The translations under genes were made by a program, and so were the position numbers. 15,296 nt of DNA from JAHJHG01 sp964463425 (GTDB lineage: Bacteria; Patescibacteriota; Microgenomatia; UBA8517): the NCBI GenBank assembly GCA_964463425.1, contig CAYXBV010000010.1:1-15296 (forward strand), written 5' to 3'. Below the pieces are notes generated by a model that saw nothing but the letters and a program-made list of their open reading frames with translations, was not told the DNA's origin and made no database searches. Numbering within the stretch: the first letter of the stretch is position 1; every line of letters begins with the position of its first letter. Below, in pieces: positions 1 through 6,660 of this stretch.

Positions 1-26
1 TGGGCTCACTTACTGTTTCTAGAAAT

Positions 27-725
27 ATGAAATATTCATTTATCATTCCCGCCTTAAACGAAGAAAAAATAATTGGAAGAACTATTAAGTCTATTAAAAG
101 ACAGAAGGGCTTTTTCGAGATTATTGTGGTTGACAATGGCAGCACAGACAAAACAGGTAAGGTGGCTAAAGATTTGGGTTGTAGGGTGGTTAAAGAAAGA
201 CAAAAGGGAATAAGTCCGGCAAGGAACAAAGGAGCGAAAATAGCTAAAGGTGAGTATGTTTGCTTTATTGACGCTGATGGCAAATTGTCAGAAAACTGGT
301 TAGAAAGTATCGACAACATACTAAAGAAAAAGAAAGTAGATGTTATTGTAGGGGCCAATGTTATTGAGTATGAAAATATTTTTAAGAAAATTTGGTTTAA
401 CGGTTATCATTTTATTTCTTATTTGGCCGTTTATTTTCTAAAATTATTTTTTAACAAAATATATTTTGAAGGTAACAATATGGCTATTAGAAAAGATTTT
501 TTATTTAAAATTGGAGGTTTTGAAACGGTTATAGTTGAAGGTTATTGGCTTAGTAAAAAATTTAGAGTAGCGGGTGGCACGTCGGTATTCGATCCTAAAA
601 TACGTATTCATTATTCATCTCGAGGGTTTGACAAGGCTGGTTATGTAAAGACAATTGTATATTGGACGATAGCGGCGATTAAAAAGAAAAAGGCAATTAA
701 TTATAGTTATAAAAACAAGAAATAG
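27..725 (+). CDS. Family 2 glycosyltransferase (GT-A fold)
   Basis: This 232-residue protein has the N-terminal GT-A fold of family 2 glycosyltransferases, which move a sugar from a nucleotide-sugar to a lipid, glycan or protein acceptor. Visible motifs are PALNEE (residues 8-13), DNGSTD (36-41), the metal-binding DAD (82-84) and GNNMAIRKD (149-157). Where the family normally has an acidic ED pair, with the Asp as likely catalytic base, this protein has E171-G172. Residues about 119-147 are hydrophobic and aromatic, suggesting membrane contact but not a clear pore-forming segment. The C-terminus is lysine-rich. The start fits the family, because the first beta strand begins immediately. The next gene is convergent, so the operon partners, if any, lie left of the window. 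The acceptor and sugar cannot be told. The family is sure; activity is uncertain because of the missing Asp. Confidence 0.85.
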   Translation: MKYSFIIPALNEEKIIGRTIKSIKRQKGFFEIIVVDNGSTDKTGKVAKDLGCRVVKERQKGISPARNKGAKIAKGEYVCFIDADGKLSENWLESIDNILKKKKVDVIVGANVIEYENIFKKIWFNGYHFISYLAVYFLKLFFNKIYFEGNNMAIRKDFLFKIGGFETVIVEGYWLSKKFRVAGGTSVFDPKIRIHYSSRGFDKAGYVKTIVYWTIAAIKKKKAINYSYKNKK

Positions 726-731
726 AATATA

Positions 732-752
732 TTTTCAGCAAAATACTGAAAA
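732..752. terminator. Hairpin between convergent genes, weak bidirectional terminator
   Basis: A 7-bp perfect inverted repeat, TTTTCAG (732-738) and CTGAAAA (746-752), encloses a 7-base loop. It lies in the 52-bp gap between the glycosyltransferase stop and the stop of the convergent secreted-protein gene. The flank is T-rich when read on the minus strand and less so on the plus strand. The position suits a shared terminator, but G+C in the stem is low and there is no long T-tract. Confidence 0.4.
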
Positions 753-777
753 CATATTACTTCTATTTCTTAGCCAC

Positions 778-1386
778 TTAGTATCCGGAAAGGATACGAT
801 TTAGCCAACCGAACAGAGAAAAACCTTCAAGTTCTTGTTCAACCTGGGCTTCTAGGGCGACTGCTTCTTCTTCTAAGCTGTCCATTGCTCCCTGTACCTC
901 TGTTTGATCAGTTGTTGAAGTTAGCTCCTCCTTAAGGCTTGCTAGCTCTCCAGCATCACTTCTTAGTTGAGCTGCTTGAGCTTTTAGCTCTCCAGCGTTT
1001 TGGTAGCTAGGTCCGAAAATGAATTTCATAGACCTAGAACGAGCGCTCATGTTTTGCAAAGCTGTTTTGGCCTTTGTCTGAACTTGCGCGTGACTCTCGG
1101 TCATCACTCTTAATTGTTCTCCAACTTCCGGATTGTTTACGCGTTCAGATACTCTGGTTAAACTTTGCTTTGCGCTTTCTATTCCTTCACCCATGCTTCC
1201 AGCTGAACCTTGTCCATTGCCGGCGACACCATCCATGTCTGCGTCGACTGCGTCTCCACCGTGAGTTGCTGGGTCTTGAACTCTGTCTTGATCTTGACCC
1301 TTTGCGCTAATTGGAGACGAAACCCACAAACCTAGTGTGATAATGAGGAATAAAGATGTTAATAAAAATTTAATGTTTCTTTTCAA
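778..1386 (-). CDS. Secreted coiled-coil protein of unknown function
   Basis: I read this as 202 residues starting at a TTG codon (1386-1384). That start is preceded 8 bases upstream by AGGGAG on the minus strand, and it places a clean signal peptide at the N-terminus: a basic start, a hydrophobic core at about residues 7-22, then SPISA near residue 28. A longer ATG-started reading from 1440 is possible but would put codons over the promoter. After the signal comes a Gly/Asp/Gln-rich stretch, then a mostly helical, acidic region with coiled-coil character. Near the middle is FIFGPSYQNAGELKAQ, and the protein ends in FSLFGWLNRILSG. I recall similar layouts (a GP-x-Y motif followed by a FSLFGWL-type end) in unnamed CPR proteins, without known function. 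It is probably exported and may associate with the envelope through the hydrophobic end. Function unknown. Confidence 0.75.
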   Translation of the reverse strand: MKRNIKFLLTSLFLIITLGLWVSSPISAKGQDQDRVQDPATHGGDAVDADMDGVAGNGQGSAGSMGEGIESAKQSLTRVSERVNNPEVGEQLRVMTESHAQVQTKAKTALQNMSARSRSMKFIFGPSYQNAGELKAQAAQLRSDAGELASLKEELTSTTDQTEVQGAMDSLEEEAVALEAQVEQELEGFSLFGWLNRILSGY

Positions 1387-1394
1387 AGTTATCA

Positions 1395-1400
1395 CTCCCT
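1395..1400 (-). promoter_or_regulatory. Shine-Dalgarno site deciding a TTG start
   Basis: On the minus strand this reads AGGGAG, 8 bases before the TTG at 1386-1384. It is one of very few clear Shine-Dalgarno sequences before a gene in the window and is the main reason for choosing the TTG start. Confidence 0.65.
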
Positions 1401-1413
1401 TCAAGATATAGTT

Positions 1414-1440
1414 ATTATAATACAGAAAGAACAAAAACAA
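1414..1440 (-). promoter_or_regulatory. Promoter of the secreted-protein gene
   Basis: On the minus strand a consensus TATAAT lies at 1419-1414. A partial -35 (TTGTTT, 1440-1435) is 15 bases upstream, closer than the usual 17. Transcription would start near 1407, giving a leader of about 20 bases that contains the AGGGAG site. Confidence 0.5.
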
Positions 1441-1494
1441 TTACACCCTATGTGAAAATTATTGCAAAAATAATAACTTCTAAGAGACATGGGG

Positions 1495-1507
1495 AGAGCA
1501 ATGCTCT
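1495..1507. promoter_or_regulatory. Palindrome abutting the greA -35 box, possible operator
   Basis: AGAGCA and TGCTCT flank a single central A, a 13-base palindrome. Its last base is the first base of the greA TTGACA box. It also lies about 55 bp upstream of the -10 of the divergent gene. The position would let a dimeric regulator act on either promoter. No regulator is identifiable, and a chance palindrome cannot be excluded. Confidence 0.3.
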
Positions 1508-1536
1508 TGACAATATAATTGGTAAAAAGATACAAT
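1507..1536 (+). promoter_or_regulatory. greA promoter
   Basis: TTGACA (1507-1512) and TACAAT (1531-1536) are separated by 18 bases, close to the sigma-70 consensus. It is the best -35/-10 pair in the window. The predicted start near 1543 gives a leader of about 52 bases before greA. A TATAAT at 1514-1519 has no spaced -35 and is a less likely alternative. Confidence 0.7.
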
Positions 1537-1558
1537 TCCCGAACGAGATAATACCCCC

Positions 1559-1585
1559 CCTTCCGAAAGAGAAGGAATTTTTTTT
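1559..1585 (+). terminator. Terminator-like hairpin in the greA leader (possible attenuator)
   Basis: CCTTC (1559-1563) pairs with GAAGG (1571-1575) around a 7-base loop. Two A's and eight T's (1578-1585) follow. The stem is preceded by a run of C's (1554-1560). It lies between the predicted greA transcription start and its ATG, so it could end part of the transcripts early. The stem is only 5 bp, so strength is doubtful. Confidence 0.4.
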
Positions 1586-1595
1586 GTAAAACAAC

Positions 1596-2060
1596 ATGAG
1601 TGATAACAAAATACAAATTACAGAACAGGGATTAAAAAACCTAGAGAAAGAACTTGACAAATTGGTTAGCGACAAGAGACCAAAATTAGTCGAGAGACTT
1701 GCTAATGCAAGAAGCCAGGGAGATTTATCAGAGAACAGTGATTATCAAAATGCCAAAGAAGAACTAGATTTTCTTGATGGTAAAATCTCAGAACTTCAAA
1801 ACGTTGTACATAACTCAGAAGTTGTAAGTGGAAAAAACAACAATGGCGAAATCGCAGTCGGAACAGAGGTAACACTCAAAATTCAAGACGAAGAACATGT
1901 CTACTATATAGTAGGCGAGTGGGAAGCGGACCCCATCAGCAAAAAAATATCTCACAGCTCTCCCTTGGGCCAAGCCCTAGTAGGCAAAAAAGTTGGTCAA
2001 AAGGCAGAAGTTGAAGCTCCCGTTGGCAAAGTAACCTACGAGATTTTGGCAATTAAATAA
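1596..2060 (+). CDS. greA: Transcription elongation factor GreA
   Basis: GreA enters the secondary channel of RNA polymerase and stimulates cleavage of backtracked RNA so that stalled complexes can resume. The protein has 154 residues, close to the family's usual 158. The N-terminal antiparallel coiled coil (about residues 1-75) carries the tip motif GDLSEN with the two essential acidic residues D43 and E46. The C-terminal globular domain has the SSPLGQALVGKKVG signature. The start is the first ATG and fits the family N-terminus. No Shine-Dalgarno sequence is visible. The gene has the strongest promoter of the window and a real leader, unlike its downstream neighbour lysS, which has its own promoter. 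The stop is followed by a 47-bp gap to lysS. Confidence 0.97.
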   Translation: MSDNKIQITEQGLKNLEKELDKLVSDKRPKLVERLANARSQGDLSENSDYQNAKEELDFLDGKISELQNVVHNSEVVSGKNNNGEIAVGTEVTLKIQDEEHVYYIVGEWEADPISKKISHSSPLGQALVGKKVGQKAEVEAPVGKVTYEILAIK

Positions 2061-2071
2061 TAGGCTTCTTT

Positions 2072-2101
2072 TTGTAACTTTTATTATTCTTAAGTTATAC
2101 T
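2072..2101 (+). promoter_or_regulatory. lysS promoter, leaderless spacing
   Basis: TTGTAA (2072-2077) and TATACT (2096-2101) are 18 bases apart. The -10 ends 7 bases before the lysS ATG, so the transcript would start at or next to the A of ATG. No Shine-Dalgarno sequence is present. Confidence 0.6.
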
Positions 2102-2107
2102 TATTTT

Positions 2108-3553
2108 ATGGCAGAACAAAGACTTGAAGAAATTCGAAAAATTAGATTTGAAAAAGCCAAGAAACTAAGAGATCTTGGTATAAATCCGTATCCATCAAAA
2201 GCCCCCAGTAAACATGAGCCAATAGACCAAGCAATAAGTTCAATTGGCAAAGTGGCAACAGTAGTAGGGCGTATTTGGGGGATAAGAGAGCATGGCAATT
2301 GTTGCTTTGCAGATCTCAAAGACGAAACAGGTAAAATTCAACTTTTTTTGCAAAAGAAAAAACTAGGAGAGAAATTTAAACTAGTTAGTTTATTGGATAT
2401 AGGTGATTTTGTTTGGGCCAAGGGGGAAGTAGTTAAAACAAAAGCTGGTGAAATTTCACTTGATGTTTCTGATCACGGCATACTAACAAAATCAATTCGC
2501 CCAATCCCTTCTACTTGGCATGGCTTAAAAGACATGGAAGAGCGCTATCGCCAAAGATATGTTGATTTGCTTCTTAATGACGAACTAAAGGAATTGTTAA
2601 AGAAAAAAACGGTTTTTTGGCATAGCATGCGAGACTTTTTGTACGAAAAAGGCTTTTTAGAAGTTGAAACCCCCGTTTTGGAAAATACGGTTGGAGGAGC
2701 CGATGCTAAGCCATTTGTAACTCATCATGACGCCTTGGATATAGATCTATATTTAAGAATTTCAATGGGGGAACTTTGGCAAAAAAGATTAATGGTGGCT
2801 GGGTTTGAAAAGACATTCGAAATTGGTCGCCAGTTTAGAAATGAAGGAATTAGTCGCGAACATCTTCAAGACTACACGCAAATGGAGTTTTACTGGGCTT
2901 ATGCTGATTATGAAGACTCGATGAAATTGGTAGAAGAAATGTACAAATATGTTGCCAAAAAAGCTTTTGGTAAATTGAAATTCAAGATAAATGATTTTGA
3001 TGTTGATTTGTCAAAACCATGGAAGAGAATTGATTACACAAAAACATTGCTTGAAAAAACTGGCGTTGATATTTCAAAGACAACAACAAAAGAATTGAAA
3101 GAAAAATTGACAGAGTTTAAAATTCCTTTTGATAAGAAAGCGGCCAAGGGGAGATTAATTGACACTTTTTGGAAAACAATCAGAAAAAAAATTGCTGGAC
3201 CCGTATTTTTGACAGGTCACCCAGTTGAGGTTTCACCTTTGGCTAAAAGAAAAGAGGATGCCCCTGAATTTACTGAACGATATCAAATTATTGTTGCCGG
3301 TAGCGAAATGGGTAATGGATACTCAGAGCTTAATGACCCAGCTGATCAGGCCGAAAGATTTAAGCAGCAACAAAAAATGAGAGATGAGGGAGATAGCGAA
3401 GCTCAAATGCACGATAAAGATTTTGTTAAAGCATTAGAATATGGAATGCCACCCGTAACAGGTTTTGGTGTTAGTGAAAGGTTGTTTTCATTTTTAGCAA
3501 ATAAATCAATTAGGGAAACTGTTTTGTTTCCTCTTTTAAAACCCAAAAAATGA
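2108..3553 (+). CDS. lysS: Lysyl-tRNA synthetase, class II
   Basis: LysRS charges tRNA-Lys with lysine in the cytoplasm. The 481-residue protein has an N-terminal OB-fold anticodon domain (about residues 50-130) and a class II catalytic core. The junction is HGLKDMEERYRQRYVDLL (138-155). Motif 1 lies around GFLEVETPVL (182-191), motif 2 is RQFRNEGIS (241-249), and motif 3 is GFGVSERL (452-459) with the invariant Arg458. The protein is divergent from the E. coli type: motif 3 has SER where GIDR is usual, and the substrate-pocket segment reads GSEMGNGYSELND where the usual form is ANAFSELND-like. I remember this version from CPR genomes. The stop overlaps the start of the next gene in ATGA, so translation is probably coupled. 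The ATG follows the leaderless-type promoter. Confidence 0.96.
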   Translation: MAEQRLEEIRKIRFEKAKKLRDLGINPYPSKAPSKHEPIDQAISSIGKVATVVGRIWGIREHGNCCFADLKDETGKIQLFLQKKKLGEKFKLVSLLDIGDFVWAKGEVVKTKAGEISLDVSDHGILTKSIRPIPSTWHGLKDMEERYRQRYVDLLLNDELKELLKKKTVFWHSMRDFLYEKGFLEVETPVLENTVGGADAKPFVTHHDALDIDLYLRISMGELWQKRLMVAGFEKTFEIGRQFRNEGISREHLQDYTQMEFYWAYADYEDSMKLVEEMYKYVAKKAFGKLKFKINDFDVDLSKPWKRIDYTKTLLEKTGVDISKTTTKELKEKLTEFKIPFDKKAAKGRLIDTFWKTIRKKIAGPVFLTGHPVEVSPLAKRKEDAPEFTERYQIIVAGSEMGNGYSELNDPADQAERFKQQQKMRDEGDSEAQMHDKDFVKALEYGMPPVTGFGVSERLFSFLANKSIRETVLFPLLKPKK

Positions 3554-4116
3554 TTTCTCGAGAGCAAGCCTTAGAACTTCTTCATAAGAATATGCAAAAT
3601 GTTAACTTAAGAAGGCATTGTTATTCTGTTGAGTCGGTAATGCGTGCTTTAGCTAAACGGTTTGAAAAAGATGAAGAGAAATGGGGGATCGTCGGACTTC
3701 TTCATGATGGAGATTACGAAAAAACCAAAGAAACTCCTGATAAGCACACTCTTATGATGGCGGAGTGGTTAAAAAAAGTTGAGGGAGTAGACGAAGAGAT
3801 ATTGAATGCCATACTTTCTCATAATTATGCTCATACTGGACAAAATCCTCCCAAAAACAAACTTGAATGGTCACTGTATTGCTGCGACGAACTAACCGGT
3901 TTTATTGTTGCCGTTGCTCTTGTCAGACCAGACAGAAAATTGGCTTCAGTTACGTTTGACTCAATTATTAAAAAATGGAATCAAAAAAGTTTTGCGGCTG
4001 GTGTTAAAAGAGAGCAGATAGAGGAGTGTGATCCTCGATTAGGAATACCATTGAAGGAATTTGTAGAGTTAGCGTTAATAGCCATGCAGGGAATTTCTAA
4101 AGATTTAGGGTTATAA
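3550..4116 (+). CDS. HD-domain protein (predicted metal-dependent phosphohydrolase)
   Basis: This 188-residue protein belongs to the HD/HDIG superfamily. H23 (RRHCYS), H52-D53 (GLLHDGDYE), a further His in ILSHNYAHTG, and Asp in CCDELTGF supply the expected metal ligands. Families with the similar LLHDIDYE motif are predicted phosphohydrolases acting on nucleotides or related phosphoesters, but the substrate of this group is not known. The start ATG overlaps the lysS stop (ATGA) and there is no Shine-Dalgarno site, so it is probably translated by coupling to lysS. Its TAA stop lies inside the -10 hexamer proposed for serS. Position between two aminoacyl-tRNA synthetase genes hints at a link to nucleotide or tRNA metabolism, but that is only guilt by association. 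Confidence 0.85.
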   Translation: MISREQALELLHKNMQNVNLRRHCYSVESVMRALAKRFEKDEEKWGIVGLLHDGDYEKTKETPDKHTLMMAEWLKKVEGVDEEILNAILSHNYAHTGQNPPKNKLEWSLYCCDELTGFIVAVALVRPDRKLASVTFDSIIKKWNQKSFAAGVKREQIEECDPRLGIPLKEFVELALIAMQGISKDLGL

Positions 4117-4117
4117 T
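4112..4117 (+). promoter_or_regulatory. serS -10 element, leaderless spacing
   Basis: A perfect TATAAT overlaps the TAA stop of the HD gene and ends 7 bases before the serS ATG. No convincing -35 or Shine-Dalgarno sequence is visible. The hexamer could partly be chance in A+T-rich DNA, but the spacing matches lysS and rarA. Confidence 0.5.
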
Positions 4118-4123
4118 AACTCA

Positions 4124-5350
4124 ATGATTAATATTAACGATCTAAGGGACAACGTAGAAAAATTCAAAAAAGGAGTTGAAGCAAAACAGCTTGATTCAGC
4201 ACTGATTGACGACGTATTGAAGTTAGATGGAGAAAGACGAAAGTTATTAGGAGAGATTGAAAAACTTCGTGCAGATAGAAATGTCTACGCCAAAGAGCAG
4301 AATATAGAAAAAGGCAAAGAAACAAAAATCAAACTTCAGAAAGTAGAACCCGAACTTACAAAAATAGAAAAAGAATATAAAGAAAAGCTTTTTCAAATCC
4401 CAAATCTTCCAGCCGATGATGTAAAAACAGGAAAGGACGAAAGTGAAAATGAAATAGTCAGAGAATGGGGAGACAAGAAAAAATCACCAAATAGAGATTA
4501 TTTAGAATTAGGAGAGGAATTAGACATTGTTGATATTAAACGCGCCGCTAAAGTTTCTGGTAGTCGCTTTGGCTATCTAAAAGGGGATGCTGTTCTTCTT
4601 GAAATGGCTCTAGTTCAATTTGCTATGGAGTTTTTAGTGAAGGAAGGGTTTACGCCAATTATTCCCCCTTCCTTGATAAAGAAAGAGTCTATGAGGGGAA
4701 TGGGATATTTAGAGCATGGTGGAGAAGAAGATATGTACGTGCTTGATAAAGATGATTTGGTTTTAGTAGGAACATCGGAACAATCTATCGGACCAATGCA
4801 TATGAATGAGGTCTTATCGGGAAAAGACTTACCCAAAAGATATGTCAGTTTTTCACCGTGTTTTAGGCGAGAGGCTGGTTCATATGGGAAAGACACAAAA
4901 GGAATATTGAGAGTACACCAGTTTGATAAAGTGGAAATGTTTTCTTTTGCAAAACCAGAAAATTCAGAGGATGAGCATGAATATTTGCTTTCGTTGGAAG
5001 AAAAGCTTTTTCAAGCCTTAGAAATTCCCTATCAGGTTGTAAAAATGTGCTCAGGGGATTTGGGAGCACCTGCAACTAAAAAGTATGACTTAGAGGCATG
5101 GATGCCAGGGCAGGGGAAACACAGAGAAGTAACCTCAACTTCAAATGCAACCGACTTTCAATCAAGAAGATTAAACATTAAATATCAAGACGGGGGTGAG
5201 AAGAAACACGTTCACACACTCAATGGAACTGCTTTTGCAATTGGTCGCACAATAATTGCGATAATAGAGAACTACCAACAAGAAGACGGTAGTATTATTG
5301 TTCCCGAGGTTCTTCAGAAATGGGTGGGAAAAAAGAAGATAACTAAATAA
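4124..5350 (+). CDS. serS: Seryl-tRNA synthetase, class II
   Basis: SerRS charges tRNA-Ser with serine (and tRNA-Sec where present). The 408-residue protein has the N-terminal long antiparallel coiled coil that holds the tRNA's variable arm (about residues 1-105). The catalytic core contains a TSE serine-binding segment (217-219), motif 2 around FSPCFRREAGSYG (243-255) and motif 3 HTLNGTAFAIGRTIIAI (364-380) with Arg375. GMGYLEHGGEEDMY replaces the more usual GTGQLPKFEEDLY-like segment, and TSEQSIGPMH replaces TAEVPLTNLH. Length is slightly under the usual 420-430. The gene starts 7 bases after the HD gene and may be both cotranscribed with it and started from its own -10. It is convergent with rarA. 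Confidence 0.96.
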   Translation: MININDLRDNVEKFKKGVEAKQLDSALIDDVLKLDGERRKLLGEIEKLRADRNVYAKEQNIEKGKETKIKLQKVEPELTKIEKEYKEKLFQIPNLPADDVKTGKDESENEIVREWGDKKKSPNRDYLELGEELDIVDIKRAAKVSGSRFGYLKGDAVLLEMALVQFAMEFLVKEGFTPIIPPSLIKKESMRGMGYLEHGGEEDMYVLDKDDLVLVGTSEQSIGPMHMNEVLSGKDLPKRYVSFSPCFRREAGSYGKDTKGILRVHQFDKVEMFSFAKPENSEDEHEYLLSLEEKLFQALEIPYQVVKMCSGDLGAPATKKYDLEAWMPGQGKHREVTSTSNATDFQSRRLNIKYQDGGEKKHVHTLNGTAFAIGRTIIAIIENYQQEDGSIIVPEVLQKWVGKKKITK

Positions 5351-5361
5351 ATCGCGACAGA

Positions 5362-6591
5362 TTATTCTTTTTCTTCATAGTATTTTTTATTTTTAATTTT
5401 TTCTGGCAAAAGACTTTCTTCCGTGTAGGGCTCGTAATCCTTTCCGTACTCAAGGTCTTCCATTAATTTGGTCACAGGATTTCTTATTTTCGTAGGAACA
5501 GGAAGATTTCCGTATTGTTTTACATCTCCAACTGCCTTGAAATATGCATCATACGAAGATCTGTCTTTCTTGGCCCGCGCTAAATATACGGTTCCGTGAG
5601 CTAGGTTAATTTGGCATTCTGGATAACCAATGGTTTCACAGGCTCGAAAGATTTCATTTGCAACCACAAGAGCTGTTGGTTGAGCTTGGCCAATATCCTC
5701 ACTTGCAAAAACAACCATTCGGCGAGCGATATATAAAGGATCTTGACCTGCTTCTACCATTCTTGCCAAATAGTAAAGAGCGGCGTTAACATCACTAGCC
5801 CTCATTGATTTTATATATGCCGATATTACGTTGTAATATTCTTCCCCTTTTTTATCGAACGTGAACTGTCTTCTCTGTAGGGACTCTTCAAGGTCACTTA
5901 TGGTAATTTTTTTTGATCTCGATAGATTGGTGGCAATTTCCAAAACATTCAACATAACGCGAGCATCGCCGTTTGAAGACTCAATGAGAAAGGATTTTAT
6001 TTCCTTATCAAGAGTAATTTCAAGAAATTTAATAGCCTTGTTAAGGATTTTGTTTAAAGCACTTTTGCCTAATTGATTGAGGGTTAAAACTCGAGAACGG
6101 GAAAGCATTGGTCCTATTACTTCAAAGGATGGGTTTTCAGTTGTGGCACCGATTAGAATGATTGTTCCTTTTTCAACATGGGGCAGTAACTTGTCTTGCT
6201 GTGCTTTATTAAATCTATGAATTTCATCAATAAAAATTATTGGGGCGCCTTTTTCTTTTTTCTTCTCTCCCTTTTTTACCAGTCTCATTTGCCCTGGAAC
6301 ACCCTTTTTTTGAATGGTTTTGTTAATTATTTCTTCAACATCCTTTATAGATGTGTTTACAGCGGAAAATTCAAAAAATTCACGATTTAGTTTGTTGGCG
6401 ATGATTCTTGCCAGGGTAGTTTTCCCAGATCCTGGAGGTCCCCAAAATATTAAAGAAGGAAAGAAGCCGGATTCTTTTGTGCCCGTAATTAGTTTTTTAA
6501 CTACTCCTTCTTTGCCAGTTAAGTGTTCTTGTCCAACAAAACCAGTCAGGGTTGGCGGCCTTAGCTTTTCAGGTAAGGGAGTTTGGTCCAT
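5362..6591 (-). CDS. rarA: Replication-associated recombination protein RarA (MgsA), AAA+ ATPase
   Basis: RarA is a tetrameric clamp-loader-like ATPase that acts at stalled replication forks. Counted from the ATG at 6591 the protein has 409 residues. Walker A is GPPGSGKTT (51-59), Walker B with the family extension is FIDEIHRFNK (120-129), sensor 1 is IGATTENPSF, and the arginine-finger region is MLSRSRV. The C-terminal half has the family signatures ASDVNAALYYLARM and FASEDIGQAQP. A lysine-rich insert of about 20 residues (around 95-115) precedes Walker B and looks longer than usual. An upstream in-frame ATG at 6609 is rejected because it would lie upstream of the -10. The last codons nearly touch serS with no room for a terminator, so opposing transcripts should overlap. 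Confidence 0.95.
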   Translation of the reverse strand: MDQTPLPEKLRPPTLTGFVGQEHLTGKEGVVKKLITGTKESGFFPSLIFWGPPGSGKTTLARIIANKLNREFFEFSAVNTSIKDVEEIINKTIQKKGVPGQMRLVKKGEKKKEKGAPIIFIDEIHRFNKAQQDKLLPHVEKGTIILIGATTENPSFEVIGPMLSRSRVLTLNQLGKSALNKILNKAIKFLEITLDKEIKSFLIESSNGDARVMLNVLEIATNLSRSKKITISDLEESLQRRQFTFDKKGEEYYNVISAYIKSMRASDVNAALYYLARMVEAGQDPLYIARRMVVFASEDIGQAQPTALVVANEIFRACETIGYPECQINLAHGTVYLARAKKDRSSYDAYFKAVGDVKQYGNLPVPTKIRNPVTKLMEDLEYGKDYEPYTEESLLPEKIKNKKYYEEKE

Positions 6592-6597
6592 GCACAT

Positions 6598-6603
6598 ATA
6601 ATA
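6598..6603 (-). promoter_or_regulatory. rarA -10 element, leaderless spacing
   Basis: On the minus strand TATTAT (6603-6598) ends 7 bases before the ATG at 6591. It would overlap the coding sequence if the upstream ATG at 6609 were used, so it supports the shorter start. No clear -35 is seen. Confidence 0.5.
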
Positions 6604-6645
6604 ATCCAAACAAAAGACGAAGAAAAGAGGGCTTACTATTTAGCG

Positions 6646-6651
6646 TATAAT
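6646..6651 (+). promoter_or_regulatory. -10 element of the methyltransferase-like gene
   Basis: A perfect TATAAT ends 10 bases before the ATG at 6661, giving a leader of 0-4 bases. It lies inside the longer TTG-started reading frame (from 6583) and argues against it. It faces away from the rarA -10 about 45 bp to the left. Confidence 0.55.
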
Positions 6652-6660
6652 AACTTAAAT

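Noticed and set aside
1387..1440. ATG-started extension of the secreted protein to 1440
   Set aside because: It would place codons on the promoter and Shine-Dalgarno site and bury the signal peptide 18 residues into the protein.
1514..1519. TATAAT as the greA -10
   Set aside because: It is only one base after TTGACA, so that -35 cannot serve it, and no other -35 is apparent. TACAAT at 1531 has the right spacing.
1401..1675. Minus-strand open frames in the divergent region and the beginning of greA
   Set aside because: They overlap the greA promoter and coding sequence, are rich in Phe, Ile and Cys as is usual for antisense frames, and have no recognisable motif.
6583..6660. TTG-started N-terminal extension of the methyltransferase-like gene
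   Set aside because: It overlaps the rarA start, contains the TATAAT of the gene's own promoter, and adds residues without any family match.
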